Assembly (NCBI RefSeq): GCF_028826155.1
Contig: NZ_JAQGPN010000001.1
Coordinates: forward strand, 124,001-188,000
Source: Mesorhizobium shangrilense
GTDB lineage: Bacteria; Pseudomonadota; Alphaproteobacteria; Rhizobiales; Rhizobiaceae
DNA length: 64,000 nt
Reading direction: 5' to 3'
This document shows positions 18,262 to 26,879 of this stretch, in pieces. The translations under genes and the position numbers were made by a program. Positions within the stretch are counted from its first letter, which is position 1. Every line of letters starts with the position of its first letter. The notes below the pieces were generated by a model that was given only the letters and a program-made list of their open reading frames with translations, did no database searches and was not told the DNA's origin.

Positions 18262-19529
18262 TCGCGGTCTACCAGCCACCCCTTCCCTGCCGCCGGGATG
18301 ACCCTGGTCAGGCTTCCCGTCGCCGGGAAGAGCGGGATCAGGCAGGCCTGCACCGCGTGGTAGATGTCGGCCTTGCCGGCAAACAGCGTAAAGCTCGGCT
18401 GCATGTCCTCGGTCAACTGCTCGAACCAGCCGCCGTGCTCACGGTCGAGGTGGTGGTCTGCGATGACGTTCCAGACGCGGCGGTACCACTCCTCATGGAA
18501 GGCGCTCGGCGCATGCTCGATGAGGAAGCTCGCCGCCCCGATCGCCTCGCATGACGGCCACCACAGCTTGTGGCGCATGGCGGGGCGGTCGTTCCAGTCG
18601 AGCGTGTAGAAGAAGCCGCCCTGCTCCCGGTCCCAGCCCAGCTCCACCGACTGCCGGAACAGCTCCGTGGAGGCGTGCGGCATCCATTCTTGCCTGCGTC
18701 CGCCCAGCACCCACAGCTGCAGGATCAGCCGCGACCATTCCAGCGCGTGGCCAGGCGTCGTGCCGGAGGGCCGGAACATCTCGTTCACCGCGCGGTAGTC
18801 GCGGTCGAGGTTCCATTCGGTGTCGAAGTGCTCCCCCACGCGAAAGCCGTTGTCGCCGGCGTGGCGGCGGATGATCAGGTCGGCGATCCGTTCCGCCTTG
18901 TCGAGATAGACCTTGTCGCCCGTCGCCTCGAAGGCGGCCATCAGCGCCTCGGTCAGGTGCATGTTGGAGTTCTGTCCGCGATACTCGGCAAACGGCGTCC
19001 AGTCGGCGTTGAATTCCTCTGCGATCGCCCCGTGCCGGTCCTCCCAGAAGCGGGTCTCAAGGACCTCGGTCACGTCGGCCAGCAGCTTGTCGGCCAGCGG
19101 ATGCCCGAGCAGCTTGCCGCTCGATGCCGCCAGCAGCACGAAGGCATGGCCGTACCCCTGCTTGGTCGCGTCCTTCGGGCCGTCGTCGTCCATCGACCAG
19201 AAGTAGCCGCCATGCTTGCTGTCGCGGTGCTGCTCCCAGAGATATTTCAGCCCGTGATCGACAACCGCGTCAGACCCCGGCCGGCCGAGCAGGCTGCCGA
19301 TGACGAAGCAGTGCACCATGCGTGCGGTCGTGTGGATCGGCCGTATAGGATTATCCGCGTTCAGCGGGCGTCCAGCCGGGTCGAGGTCGAAGAAGCCGCC
19401 CTTGGGGTTGAAGGTGCGCTGCTGGAAGAAGTCGAACAGGTCCTCCGCCCGCGCCATCAGCCAGTTGCGGTGCGCAGGCAACGCCTTCGAGGAGCCGGAC
19501 GCCGTCGAGACGAAACTGGTATTCTTCAC
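18234..19529 (-). CDS. AGE-family (N-acylglucosamine 2-epimerase/mannose isomerase-like) isomerase
   Basis: A 431-residue (alpha/alpha)6-barrel protein. Conserved blocks such as HTTARMVHCFVIG, GGYFWSMD, EYRGQNSNMHLTEAL and PGHALEWSRL belong to the AGE/YihS family, with catalytic His residues in GHALEW and in DHHLDREHGGWFE. It probably interconverts an aldose and a ketose (mannose/fructose type) for the neighbouring pathway. The start is a GTG at 19529 preceded by GGAGGAGAG. It diverges from the sugar transporter genes. Confidence 0.8.
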   Translation of the reverse strand: MKNTSFVSTASGSSKALPAHRNWLMARAEDLFDFFQQRTFNPKGGFFDLDPAGRPLNADNPIRPIHTTARMVHCFVIGSLLGRPGSDAVVDHGLKYLWEQHRDSKHGGYFWSMDDDGPKDATKQGYGHAFVLLAASSGKLLGHPLADKLLADVTEVLETRFWEDRHGAIAEEFNADWTPFAEYRGQNSNMHLTEALMAAFEATGDKVYLDKAERIADLIIRRHAGDNGFRVGEHFDTEWNLDRDYRAVNEMFRPSGTTPGHALEWSRLILQLWVLGGRRQEWMPHASTELFRQSVELGWDREQGGFFYTLDWNDRPAMRHKLWWPSCEAIGAASFLIEHAPSAFHEEWYRRVWNVIADHHLDREHGGWFEQLTEDMQPSFTLFAGKADIYHAVQACLIPLFPATGSLTRVIPAAGKGWLVDRDQAGKPSSP

Positions 19530-19933
19530 CAACTCTCTCCTCCAGCCGGTTTGCCGAGCCGCGCATGCGCGCGGCACGGGGTAAAACCCTCGGGCCACAA
19601 ATGCAGACAAGCACGGCCAACGAGCGCCGTCGACCGCTTTTGTCCGGCCCGGGCAGTCTGTTTCTCCGCGATGTCAAAAACGTATGTTCGCATCCTATAC
19701 AAAGTCGGGAACGGCAGATACGATCCCCCTGAACGGTCGGGGTCGTATCAGCGTGACGCTGCGCGAATTTCGGCTAGTATGATCCTTGACGGGACGCGCT
19801 TTGGGAGGAGTGCCGTTCAGCCGCATCAAGCTGACTTCTGTCTCATCGCCGCGAATCGAAGCCGTTCACAGCCGGCCAACCAGATTGCCGTCCATGCGGC
19901 GGCATGCGTGCCAACACCAGGAGGAGACGTTTC
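19530..19933. other. 404-bp divergent intergenic region
   Basis: No gene is seen between the AGE-family start and the binding-protein start. It should hold both promoters. The clearest structure is an inverted repeat at 19718-19748. A TAGTAT hexamer at 19775-19780 with GTGACG 16 nt upstream is a weak candidate promoter for the transporter. Confidence 0.5.
19718..19748. promoter_or_regulatory. Inverted repeat upstream of the sugar transporter
   Basis: ATACGATCCCC at 19718-19728 pairs with GGGGTCGTAT at 19739-19748 with one bulged base and a 10-nt loop. It lies 186 bp upstream of the binding-protein ATG. It could be an operator for the cluster's regulator or an RNA hairpin. No protein assignment is possible. 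Confidence 0.4.
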
Positions 19934-20911
19934 ATGAAGAAGTTGATTACCGCATTGGCGGCGCTCGCGATCGGCGCGACCGCAATGGTCACCAGCGCGG
20001 TGGCCCAGGAGAAGAAGACCATCGCCCTCATCCCGGGCCTGACCACCGACGCGTTCTACATCACCATGCGCAAGGGCGCGCAGGCGGCCGCCGACGCGCT
20101 CGGCGTGGAGCTGGTGTTCCAGGGCGGACCGGAGTTCAACCCGACCGTCCAGGTGCCGGTGCTCGACGCGGTGATCGCGCGCAAGCCTGACGCCATTCTG
20201 ATCGCGCCGACCGACACGACCCAGCTCGTCGCTCCGCTGAAGAAGGCGCAGGACGCCGGCATCCCGGTGATCACCGTCGACACCTTCATCGGCACCGGCA
20301 AGTACCAGACCGGCGCCGGCGACGCGGACTTCCCACTCTCCTACATCGCTTCCGACAACGTGCTCGGCGGCCGCATGGCAGCGCGCGCGCTCGCCAATGC
20401 GATCGGCGGCGAAGGCAAGGTGTTCGTCTCCAACGTCAAGCCCGGCATCTCGACGACCGACCAGCGCGAGGAAGGCTTCAAGCTGGAGATGAAGGAGAAC
20501 TTCTCGAAGATCGAGGTGCTCGAGACGCAGTTCAACGAGAACGACGCCAACAAGGCCGCCTCGCTGCTGCAGGCCGTCTTCGCCCGCAACTCCGACCTCA
20601 AGGGCGTGTTCGGCGCCAACCTGTTCTCGGCCATCGGCTCGGCCAACGGCGTGCAGCAGGCTGGCCAGACCGGCGCCATCAAGGTGGTCGCCTTCGACGC
20701 GCCGACCTCGATCGTCGACAACATCAACACGGGCCTGGTGGACGTCGCGATCGCCCAGCACCCGGCCGAGATCGGCTACTACGGCGTGATGTCGGCCTAT
20801 GCCCACCTCTCGGGCCAGTCGATCCCAACCCTGATCGGCACCGGCTTCACGGTGATCGACAAGTCGAACGTAGGCGACCCGAACGTCGCCAAGTACATCT
20901 ACTCGGAGTGA
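19934..20911 (+). CDS. Sugar ABC transporter substrate-binding protein
   Basis: 325 residues. A signal peptide (MKKLITALAALAIGATAMVTSAVA, cleaved before QEKK) leads into a type 1 periplasmic binding domain of the ribose/fructose class: TIALIPGLTTDAFYITM, then ILIAPTDTTQL, GVFGANLFSAIG and VVAFDAP. ATG 19934 has GGAGGAGAC upstream; an upstream ATG at 19904 would bury the signal peptide. It delivers a monosaccharide or polyol to the permease encoded 117 nt downstream. Confidence 0.88.
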   Translation: MKKLITALAALAIGATAMVTSAVAQEKKTIALIPGLTTDAFYITMRKGAQAAADALGVELVFQGGPEFNPTVQVPVLDAVIARKPDAILIAPTDTTQLVAPLKKAQDAGIPVITVDTFIGTGKYQTGAGDADFPLSYIASDNVLGGRMAARALANAIGGEGKVFVSNVKPGISTTDQREEGFKLEMKENFSKIEVLETQFNENDANKAASLLQAVFARNSDLKGVFGANLFSAIGSANGVQQAGQTGAIKVVAFDAPTSIVDNINTGLVDVAIAQHPAEIGYYGVMSAYAHLSGQSIPTLIGTGFTVIDKSNVGDPNVAKYIYSE

Positions 20912-20928
20912 TCTCCGACGTCGTTCAC

Positions 20929-20956
20929 TTCCCCCGGGCGGCAACGTCCGGGGGAA
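20929..20956 (+). terminator. Intercistronic hairpin between binding protein and permease
   Basis: TTCCCCCGG (20929-20937) pairs with CCGGGGGAA (20948-20956) without a following T-run. Placed just after the binding-protein gene, it probably protects that part of the mRNA or partly terminates, giving more binding protein than permease. Confidence 0.6.
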
Positions 20957-21028
20957 TCCCCTGATGCCCCGCCGGGCGTCGCTTGTGCCGTGCGCCCGTC
21001 GGTGCACGCCGCCGACCGGGTAGAAACC

Positions 21029-22090
21029 ATGAACTCACAATCCCAGGCGTCCGAAACCACCCACGTCGCGCCGCAGGCCGACCACGCGGACCGCGCCAAG
21101 ACGCTCGTTCAGCGCATCGCCGACCTCCGCGCCTGGCTGTTCCTGGCCGCGCTGATCGTCGGGTTCGAGATCTGGGCGCGTGTGGACTTCGGCGGCACCT
21201 TCATTTTGAACCCCTTCAACCTCCAGTCCATCGCCATCTTCGCGGTGGCTCCGCTGCTGCTTGCGATGGGGCAGACCTTCGTCATCATCTCCGGCGGCAT
21301 CGACCTTTCGCTCGGCTTCATCATGGGCCTCGCAGCGGTGGTCGCCGCCCACGTCATCAACTGGCTGAGCCCCGGCATGCCGTTGCCGCTGGCCGTGCTC
21401 TTCGGCGCCTGCGTCGCCATCTGCGTCGCGGCGATCCCCGGCACCATCAACGGGCTGCTCGTCTCGCGCCTCAAGGTGCCGCCCTTCATCGGCACGCTCG
21501 GCATGTTCGGCGTGGCGCGCGGCGTCGCCTTCCTGCTCGCCGGCGGCACCGTCGTGCCGGTCAGCGGCAACAGCTTCTTCTCCACGCTGGGCAACGGCCG
21601 CTTCATGAACGTGCCCTACATCGTCATCATCACCGCCATCTTCGTGCTGGTGATGCACTACCTGCTCAGCCAGACCAAGTTCGGCCAGCACAACTACGCC
21701 ATCGGCGCCAATGTGCAGGCGGCGCGCCGTGCGGGCATCGACATCAAGTGGCACCTGTTGCGCCTCTACATCCTGTCAGCCGTCTGCGCTGGCATCGCGG
21801 GCGTGCTCTACTCGGCCCGCTTCAATGCGGGCGCGGCGCAGGCCGGCGAGCCGCTGCTGCTCGATTCCGTGGCGGCAGTGGTCATCGGCGGCGCCAGCCT
21901 CTTCGGCGGCTCTGGCACCATCCTCGGGACCGTGGCGGGCGCGTTCGTCATCGCCGTCATCCAGTACGGGCTGGTATTCGTCAACGTGGAGCCCTTCTGG
22001 CAGTTCATCAGCGTCGGCGTCGTCATCATCATCTCGGTGCTGATCGACCAGGCGCAACGGCGTTTCAGCGGAGGCCGCGTCGATGAGTAA
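21029..22090 (+). CDS. Sugar ABC transporter permease (RbsC/FrcC-like)
   Basis: A 353-residue inner-membrane protein with about eight to ten hydrophobic spans. It has the family blocks 'MGQTFVIISGGIDLSLGFIMGL', 'VPPFIGTLGMFGVARGVAFLL' and 'VVIGGASLFGGSGT'. ATG 21029 is chosen over 20990 because it fits family length. It overlaps the ATPase gene by 8 nt. It forms the channel with the binding protein and ATPase. Confidence 0.88.
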   Translation: MNSQSQASETTHVAPQADHADRAKTLVQRIADLRAWLFLAALIVGFEIWARVDFGGTFILNPFNLQSIAIFAVAPLLLAMGQTFVIISGGIDLSLGFIMGLAAVVAAHVINWLSPGMPLPLAVLFGACVAICVAAIPGTINGLLVSRLKVPPFIGTLGMFGVARGVAFLLAGGTVVPVSGNSFFSTLGNGRFMNVPYIVIITAIFVLVMHYLLSQTKFGQHNYAIGANVQAARRAGIDIKWHLLRLYILSAVCAGIAGVLYSARFNAGAAQAGEPLLLDSVAAVVIGGASLFGGSGTILGTVAGAFVIAVIQYGLVFVNVEPFWQFISVGVVIIISVLIDQAQRRFSGGRVDE

Positions 22091-22841
22091 CGATGTCAAC
22101 GGGGCGACGCCCCTCCTCGAGGTCCGCCACCTCTCCAAGAACTTCGGCGCCGTGGAGGCGCTGAAGGAACTGTCGGTGACCGTCAAGGCCGGCGAGGTCG
22201 TGGCGCTCGCAGGCGACAACGGCGCCGGCAAGACCACCCTCATCAAGGCGATTTCCGGCGTCTACAAGCCGTCGAGCGGCGAGATCCTGCTCAAGGGCGA
22301 GCCGGTCAACTTCTCGACGCCGCAGGAGGCGCGGGACAAGGGGATCGAGACGATCTACCAGGACCTCGCGCTGGCCGACAATCTGTCGATCGGCGCCAAC
22401 ATCTTCCTCGGCCGCGAGCCGATGCGGAAGGTGCTCGGCTTCCTTCCCGTGCTCGACCGCAAGACGATGGCGGACGCGGCCAAGAAGACGATGAGCCTGC
22501 TCGACTTCCACGTGAACCGTCTGGAGGCGCCGGTCAGCAACTTCTCCGGCGGCCAGCGGCAGGCGGTGGCGATCGGCCGGGCGGTGTTCTGGAACGCCCA
22601 GATCCTCATCATGGACGAGCCGACGGCCGCACTCGGCGTGCCCGAACAGCGCAAGGTCATCCAGCTCATCCACCAGCTCAAGGCGCAGGGCCGCGGCGTC
22701 ATCTTCATCTCGCACAACCTGCAGGACATTTTTGCCGTCTCCGACCGCATCGTGGTGCTGCGGCGCGGCGTGCTTGCCGGCGAACGCAAGATCTCCGAGA
22801 CCAACCACGACGAGGTGGTCAAGCTGATGGTCGGCGGCTGA
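22083..22841 (+). CDS. Sugar ABC transporter ATP-binding protein (FrcA-like, single domain)
   Basis: 252 residues. Walker A is GDNGAGKTT, the signature is FSGGQRQ, Walker B is ILIMDEPTAALG, and the H-loop is FISHN. Unlike RbsA-type proteins it has one ATPase domain, as in rhizobial FrcBCA fructose/mannose/ribose transporters. It powers import of the cluster's sugar. ATG 22083 lies inside the end of the permease gene. Confidence 0.88.
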   Translation: MSNDVNGATPLLEVRHLSKNFGAVEALKELSVTVKAGEVVALAGDNGAGKTTLIKAISGVYKPSSGEILLKGEPVNFSTPQEARDKGIETIYQDLALADNLSIGANIFLGREPMRKVLGFLPVLDRKTMADAAKKTMSLLDFHVNRLEAPVSNFSGGQRQAVAIGRAVFWNAQILIMDEPTAALGVPEQRKVIQLIHQLKAQGRGVIFISHNLQDIFAVSDRIVVLRRGVLAGERKISETNHDEVVKLMVGG

Positions 22842-22914
22842 GGTCCTTGCCCTGCTTCGCGCTGCGCACTATTTTGATGCGTGATGCGTGATGCAGATTG
22901 CAAAGAGGTGAGCT

Positions 22915-23142
22915 GTGCGCACGACCCTGGCCATTGATGACGATGTGTTGGCTGCTGCCAAGGCGCTTGCTGAACAGCAGCGCAGAAGCGTTGGCGAGGT
23001 CATCTCGGAGCTTGCTCGCCAGTCGCTGAAAAGACCACTGCCGGCCCGGCATCGAAACGGCATTCCGTTGCTCGAGGTGAAGGAGGGCGGCGCCCCGGTG
23101 ACGCTGGAGATGGTCAATGCGCTTCGCGATGAGCTACCGTGA
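22915..23142 (+). CDS. Ribbon-helix-helix-type antitoxin
   Basis: A 75-residue protein opening with MRTTLAIDDDVLAAAKALAEQQRRSVGEVISELARQ, a ribbon-helix-helix DNA-binding pattern, followed by a short tail that would wrap the toxin. The start is a GTG at 22915 after AGAGGTGAG. It overlaps the PIN gene as GTGA at 23139-23142, the usual antitoxin-toxin coupling. Expected to repress its own operon. Confidence 0.8.
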   Translation: MRTTLAIDDDVLAAAKALAEQQRRSVGEVISELARQSLKRPLPARHRNGIPLLEVKEGGAPVTLEMVNALRDELP

Positions 23143-23576
23143 CGTTTCTGCTCGATGTGAATGTCCTCATCGCGCTGATCGACCCACTGCACGTCGCCCA
23201 TGACATCTCGCATGCGTGGTTCGAACAAAAAGGTCACAAAGCTTGGGCCACATGCCCCATCACGGAGAATGGGGTCATTCGCATCGTTGGAAGTTCCAGA
23301 TATCAGAATTCGCCCGGTTCACCCGCTGCCGTAGCTGCGATGGTCCGGCAGTTGCGGTCCCTTCCAGGTCACGCCTTCTGGTCCGATGACATCAGCCTGA
23401 TAGACTATGACGCGTTGGACACCGATCGGATCCTCCTGTCTTCACAGGTAACCGACACCTATCTACTTGCGCTGGCTCAATCGAATGGCGGTCAATTGGC
23501 GACACTCGACCGGCGGCTTTTGACCACCGCTCTGTCTGATGGATCGGCCTCGCTTCATATGATCGGGGGGCACTGA
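23139..23576 (+). CDS. PIN-domain toxin (VapC-like ribonuclease)
   Basis: 145 residues. The PIN acidic residues are visible: Asp in LLDVNVLIALID near the N-terminus, Glu in CPITENGVIRI, and Asp residues in VTDTYLLALAQ and LATLDRRL. Such toxins cut tRNA, rRNA or mRNA. The start GTG 23139 is coupled to the antitoxin gene. The pair sits between the sugar ABC genes and the convergent ROK operon and looks like an inserted module. Confidence 0.8.
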   Translation: MTFLLDVNVLIALIDPLHVAHDISHAWFEQKGHKAWATCPITENGVIRIVGSSRYQNSPGSPAAVAAMVRQLRSLPGHAFWSDDISLIDYDALDTDRILLSSQVTDTYLLALAQSNGGQLATLDRRLLTTALSDGSASLHMIGGH

Positions 23577-23585
23577 ACTTAGACG

Positions 23586-24533
23586 TCACCCCTCCCCGAA
23601 CACCATCGCCGCAGCGCCGATCAGCCCTGAATTGTCGCCCAGTTCTGCCCTCACCACCGGCACGTCGCGAAACGCCGGCATGGCCGAACGCTGGACGCGC
23701 CGGGCAATCCCTTCTTGCATCTCGCCAAAGCCGTTCGCCATGCCGCCGCCGATGATCACGATGTCGGGGCTGTAGAGGTGGAGCAGGTTGGCGATGCCGA
23801 TGCCGAGGTAGTCCGCCTCCTCGGCCACCAGTTCGCCCGCCAGCGGGTCGCCGCGTGCAGCCGCCTCGAACACGCGGCGGGCGTCGATCGCTTCCATGTC
23901 CTCGCCGAGCAGGGTATCCGCGGCGTCCGTAGCGCGCAGCCGTGCGCGTCGCGTGAATGCGGTGCCCGAAGCATAGGCTTCCCAACAGCCGCTGTTGCCG
24001 CAGGAACAGATGTCGCCGTCTTCCACGATGGTCATATGGCCGACGTGCCCGGCCATGCCCCGGCGGCCGCGCAGCACGCGTCCGTCGCAGACGACCCCGC
24101 CGCCGATGCCGGTGCTCACGGTGACATAGGCAAGGTTCGAAAGCGCCCTTCCCGCACCGAACCGCCATTCCCCGAGCGCTGCGGCGATGCCGTCATTCTC
24201 GAGGCGCACGGGCAGGCCGAGCCGCTGCGCAAGCAGCGCCGCGATCGGGACGTCGCGGAAACCCGCCAGGGTTGGCGCCCAGATGATGCGGCCGTTGACC
24301 GCGTCGAGCGGCCCGGGAGCCGAGATGCCGACGCCGGCGATCTCCGCAAGGGCAACGCCCTCGGCAATCTCCCTCGCTACCTCCGCAAGCTGGCCGACGA
24401 CCGCCTCAGGGCCGGCGGAAGCCGCTGTGGCAACCGCCGTCCTCTTGAGGACCTCGCCGCTGCGGCTCACCAATGCGGCGCGCAGCTGTGTGCCGCCGAG
24501 GTCGAGCCCGATGGCGAGCGGCGCGCCGGTCAT
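23586..24533 (-). CDS. ROK family sugar kinase
   Basis: 315 residues. The phosphate-binding loop is GLDLGGTQLRAAL (residues 9-21). GTGIGGGVV and the zinc-binding ROK consensus follow (GHMTI...CSCGNSGCWEAYASG, Cys residues with His). It is a cytoplasmic glucokinase/N-acylmannosamine-kinase type enzyme phosphorylating a hexose with ATP. It is the last gene of the five-gene minus-strand operon and overlaps the epimerase stop by one base (TGATG). Confidence 0.82.
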   Translation of the reverse strand: MTGAPLAIGLDLGGTQLRAALVSRSGEVLKRTAVATAASAGPEAVVGQLAEVAREIAEGVALAEIAGVGISAPGPLDAVNGRIIWAPTLAGFRDVPIAALLAQRLGLPVRLENDGIAAALGEWRFGAGRALSNLAYVTVSTGIGGGVVCDGRVLRGRRGMAGHVGHMTIVEDGDICSCGNSGCWEAYASGTAFTRRARLRATDAADTLLGEDMEAIDARRVFEAAARGDPLAGELVAEEADYLGIGIANLLHLYSPDIVIIGGGMANGFGEMQEGIARRVQRSAMPAFRDVPVVRAELGDNSGLIGAAAMVFGEG

Positions 24534-25228
24534 CACAGTGCGTGCAGCCACGACATGCGTGCGGCTAGGTCCGGCGCGCCAAAGGCGAGTGAGCCCACCA
24601 CGACGGTCTCGGCGCCGGCAGCGCGCAGAACAGGCACCGTGTGCTCGCGGATGCCCCCGTCGGCAGCCAGCACGGTCCGCCGCGGGCTCTTCGCCTGCCA
24701 TATCAGCTGCTTGGCCGCCCGCAGGCGATCGCCGGCCCGCTCGTCGAGTCCCTGTCCCTTCACGCCGATGGCCGTGCCGAGCAGGGTCACGAAGCGCAGG
24801 CGCGGAAGGTAGGGCGCGACCGCCTCGACCGGGCTCTCCACCTTCAGCACCATGCCCGCCGCCACGCCGCGCGCGTCAAGCACGTCCAGGGCCTCGGAAG
24901 CGACCGCCTCGTTCTCCAGATGGATGCTGATCAGGTCGCTGCCGGCGTCGGCGAACTGCTCGATCTGCGGGATCAGCACGTCGTCGGCGGTCATCAGATG
25001 AACGTGGATCGGAATGCTCGTCGCCTTGCGGATCGCAGCGACGAGGTCGGGGAAGAACAGCAGCGCAGGAGCAAAATGCCCGTCGGCGACGTCGATGTGC
25101 AGCACGTCGGCGTGCCCGGCGATGCGGCCAAGGTCCCGCTCGAGATTGACGAGGTCGGCAGACCACATCGAGAACTCGCCGATCAGGCGGTCGGTCGGCA
25201 GGGCATCTATCCAGTCGGGCGAGGTCAT
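24533..25228 (-). CDS. Ribulose-phosphate 3-epimerase family protein
   Basis: A 231-residue TIM barrel. HIDVADGHF matches the Rpe metal-binding block, followed by IPIHVHLMTADD, VLAADGGI (catalytic Asp) and VVVGSLAFG (phosphate loop). Divergent positions (MVLKVESP for the usual ALNPxTP) suggest a sugar phosphate other than ribulose 5-phosphate, as in AlsE/allulose 6-phosphate epimerases. Starts in an ATGA overlap with the hydrolase gene. Confidence 0.75.
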   Translation of the reverse strand: MTSPDWIDALPTDRLIGEFSMWSADLVNLERDLGRIAGHADVLHIDVADGHFAPALLFFPDLVAAIRKATSIPIHVHLMTADDVLIPQIEQFADAGSDLISIHLENEAVASEALDVLDARGVAAGMVLKVESPVEAVAPYLPRLRFVTLLGTAIGVKGQGLDERAGDRLRAAKQLIWQAKSPRRTVLAADGGIREHTVPVLRAAGAETVVVGSLAFGAPDLAARMSWLHAL

Positions 25229-26037
25229 TGGAGTTCCTTCAGGAAGTTTTGAAGCGCATCGCGGACGTCGGCGACGTGGCGGGCGCGGTTCTCGGCCTTC
25301 GGCGTCACGCGCACCAGCCGGGAGCCGGGGACGAGCGCTGCGAGCCGTTCGGCATGAGCAAGGGGATGCACGAAGTCCTGGCCGTGGCCGATGACCAGCG
25401 TCGGCACGCGAAGCGCCCGCAGATCGTCTTCCGAGACGCCAGGCCCATCGGCGGAAATGCGCTGCAGCAGGGCCGCCGTGACGGCCCGGTTCGGCCGGTC
25501 GAAGAAGCCCGCAAGCGAAGCCAGGTTGTCGGGCGCTTCCGCCGCGAGCCTCTTCGCGGTCTCGCCCGCCAGGAAGATCTTGCGGGCCTCGTCGCCCGCG
25601 AGGGCTGCTAGCAGCCGCCCCACTTCCGCATTGGGCGCCATGTTCGCGGGCGCGGCGTCCGTCACCCAGGCAGGCCGCACGAGGATCAGCCCGCACACCA
25701 GATCCGGCCGCTTCACCGCCAGGCGCAGCGCGATCGCCGCGCCCATGGAGACGCCACCGACGACCAGGGGCAGGCTTTGCGTCATGTCCGCGACAGCCGC
25801 GACGTCCCGGGCAAACGTCGCGATGCCGAAACGATCGGTGTCGCCCGCCTCCGACGCCCCGTGGCCACGGCATTCAAGCGTTATGCGGCGCAGACGCGCA
25901 TCCTCAGGGAACAGTTCAGCCGGCTGGCCCGCGTCGCCGCAGAGCCCGTGCTGGAACATGACAGGCACGCCCTCGCCGCCGGTGTCGTCCACGCGCAGCC
26001 GCGCGCCGTCCCGAACGATGCTGCCGATCGGCGTCAT
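25225..26037 (-). CDS. Alpha/beta hydrolase
   Basis: 270 residues: oxyanion-region HGLCGD, nucleophile elbow GGVSMG (Ser at about 97) and a late acid/His pair near GHGQDFVHPL and ENRARHVADV. It could be a sugar lactonase or ester hydrolase supplying the pathway. Substrate unknown. Coupled on both sides by ATGA overlaps with the TIM-barrel isomerase and the Rpe-like gene. Confidence 0.7.
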   Translation of the reverse strand: MTPIGSIVRDGARLRVDDTGGEGVPVMFQHGLCGDAGQPAELFPEDARLRRITLECRGHGASEAGDTDRFGIATFARDVAAVADMTQSLPLVVGGVSMGAAIALRLAVKRPDLVCGLILVRPAWVTDAAPANMAPNAEVGRLLAALAGDEARKIFLAGETAKRLAAEAPDNLASLAGFFDRPNRAVTAALLQRISADGPGVSEDDLRALRVPTLVIGHGQDFVHPLAHAERLAALVPGSRLVRVTPKAENRARHVADVRDALQNFLKELQ

Positions 26038-26879
26038 CGCGTCACCTCGACGCCCGCAGCCCCCATCACGCCGAGCAGGAAGCGGGCGACGCCTTCGGCC
26101 TCGCGGGCAGCAAGGCCATGCGCGACCATCGGCCCGTCGAAGCCGCCGGCGGCAAGCCGCGCGAGATAGTGAGGATAGTCGAGCACGCCCTGTCCCGCGG
26201 TGACGAAGCCGCCCTCGGCGTCCCGGTCCTTGGCGTGGCCCATCACGATGCGATCGGCAAGCAAGTCGATGCCGCGTGCCACTATATCGAGCTGGCGCTC
26301 GATCGTTTCGGCTTCGAAAAGATTGGCGGGATCGAAGACGATGCGGAGCCGCGAGCTGCGCAGCTCGTCGATCAGCCGGCGCGCCTTTGCGGCCGAGTTG
26401 ACGACATTGGCCAGTTCCGGCTCGATGCCGAGATCCACCCCGTGACGGTCCGCGATGCCGATGGCGACTTCCATCGACGCCAGCAGATCGGCCCACGCCT
26501 CGGGGGTGTCGTTGTCGGGATGCGCCCGCCACTGGTCATGCGCATCGCGTGTACCGGTGCAGAGCGTGATCAGCCGCGTCGACATCGCCGCCGCATTCGC
26601 CGCCAGGACCTCGAGCCTCCTGTGGCCCGCGGCGCGAACGGCCGGGTCGGGATGGATCATGTTGTAGGTGCCGGACAGCGCTACGATCTCGACCTGCCGG
26701 TCCTTTGCGGCAGCGCCGACCGCGGCGGCCACGCCCGGCGGAATCTCGTCGGGCATGGGCGGCAATCCCGAGCAGGCCATGTTGTACTGCGCCACCGAAA
26801 AGCCGGCCGCAGACACGGCGGCGAGCACCGGTTCCGGCGCCTCGCCCGGAAAGGTCTTAGCAAAAATGCCCAGCCTCAT
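26034..26879 (-). CDS. Sugar phosphate isomerase/epimerase (AP-endonuclease-2 TIM barrel)
   Basis: A 281-residue protein of the IolE/IolI/tagatose 3-epimerase superfamily: LGIFAKTF start, LGIEPELANVVNS (metal Glu), RIVFDPANLF (metal Asp), VMGHAKDRD (metal His). It probably isomerises a keto sugar or inositol derivative produced by the oxidoreductase encoded just upstream; they are joined by a TGATG overlap. Confidence 0.75.
   Translation of the reverse strand: MRLGIFAKTFPGEAPEPVLAAVSAAGFSVAQYNMACSGLPPMPDEIPPGVAAAVGAAAKDRQVEIVALSGTYNMIHPDPAVRAAGHRRLEVLAANAAAMSTRLITLCTGTRDAHDQWRAHPDNDTPEAWADLLASMEVAIGIADRHGVDLGIEPELANVVNSAAKARRLIDELRSSRLRIVFDPANLFEAETIERQLDIVARGIDLLADRIVMGHAKDRDAEGGFVTAGQGVLDYPHYLARLAAGGFDGPMVAHGLAAREAEGVARFLLGVMGAAGVEVTR

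Noticed and set aside
22876..22894. GATGCGT repeated in tandem, considered as a CRISPR or iteron start.
   Set aside because: Fewer than three full 7-bp units without spacers; too short to support either.
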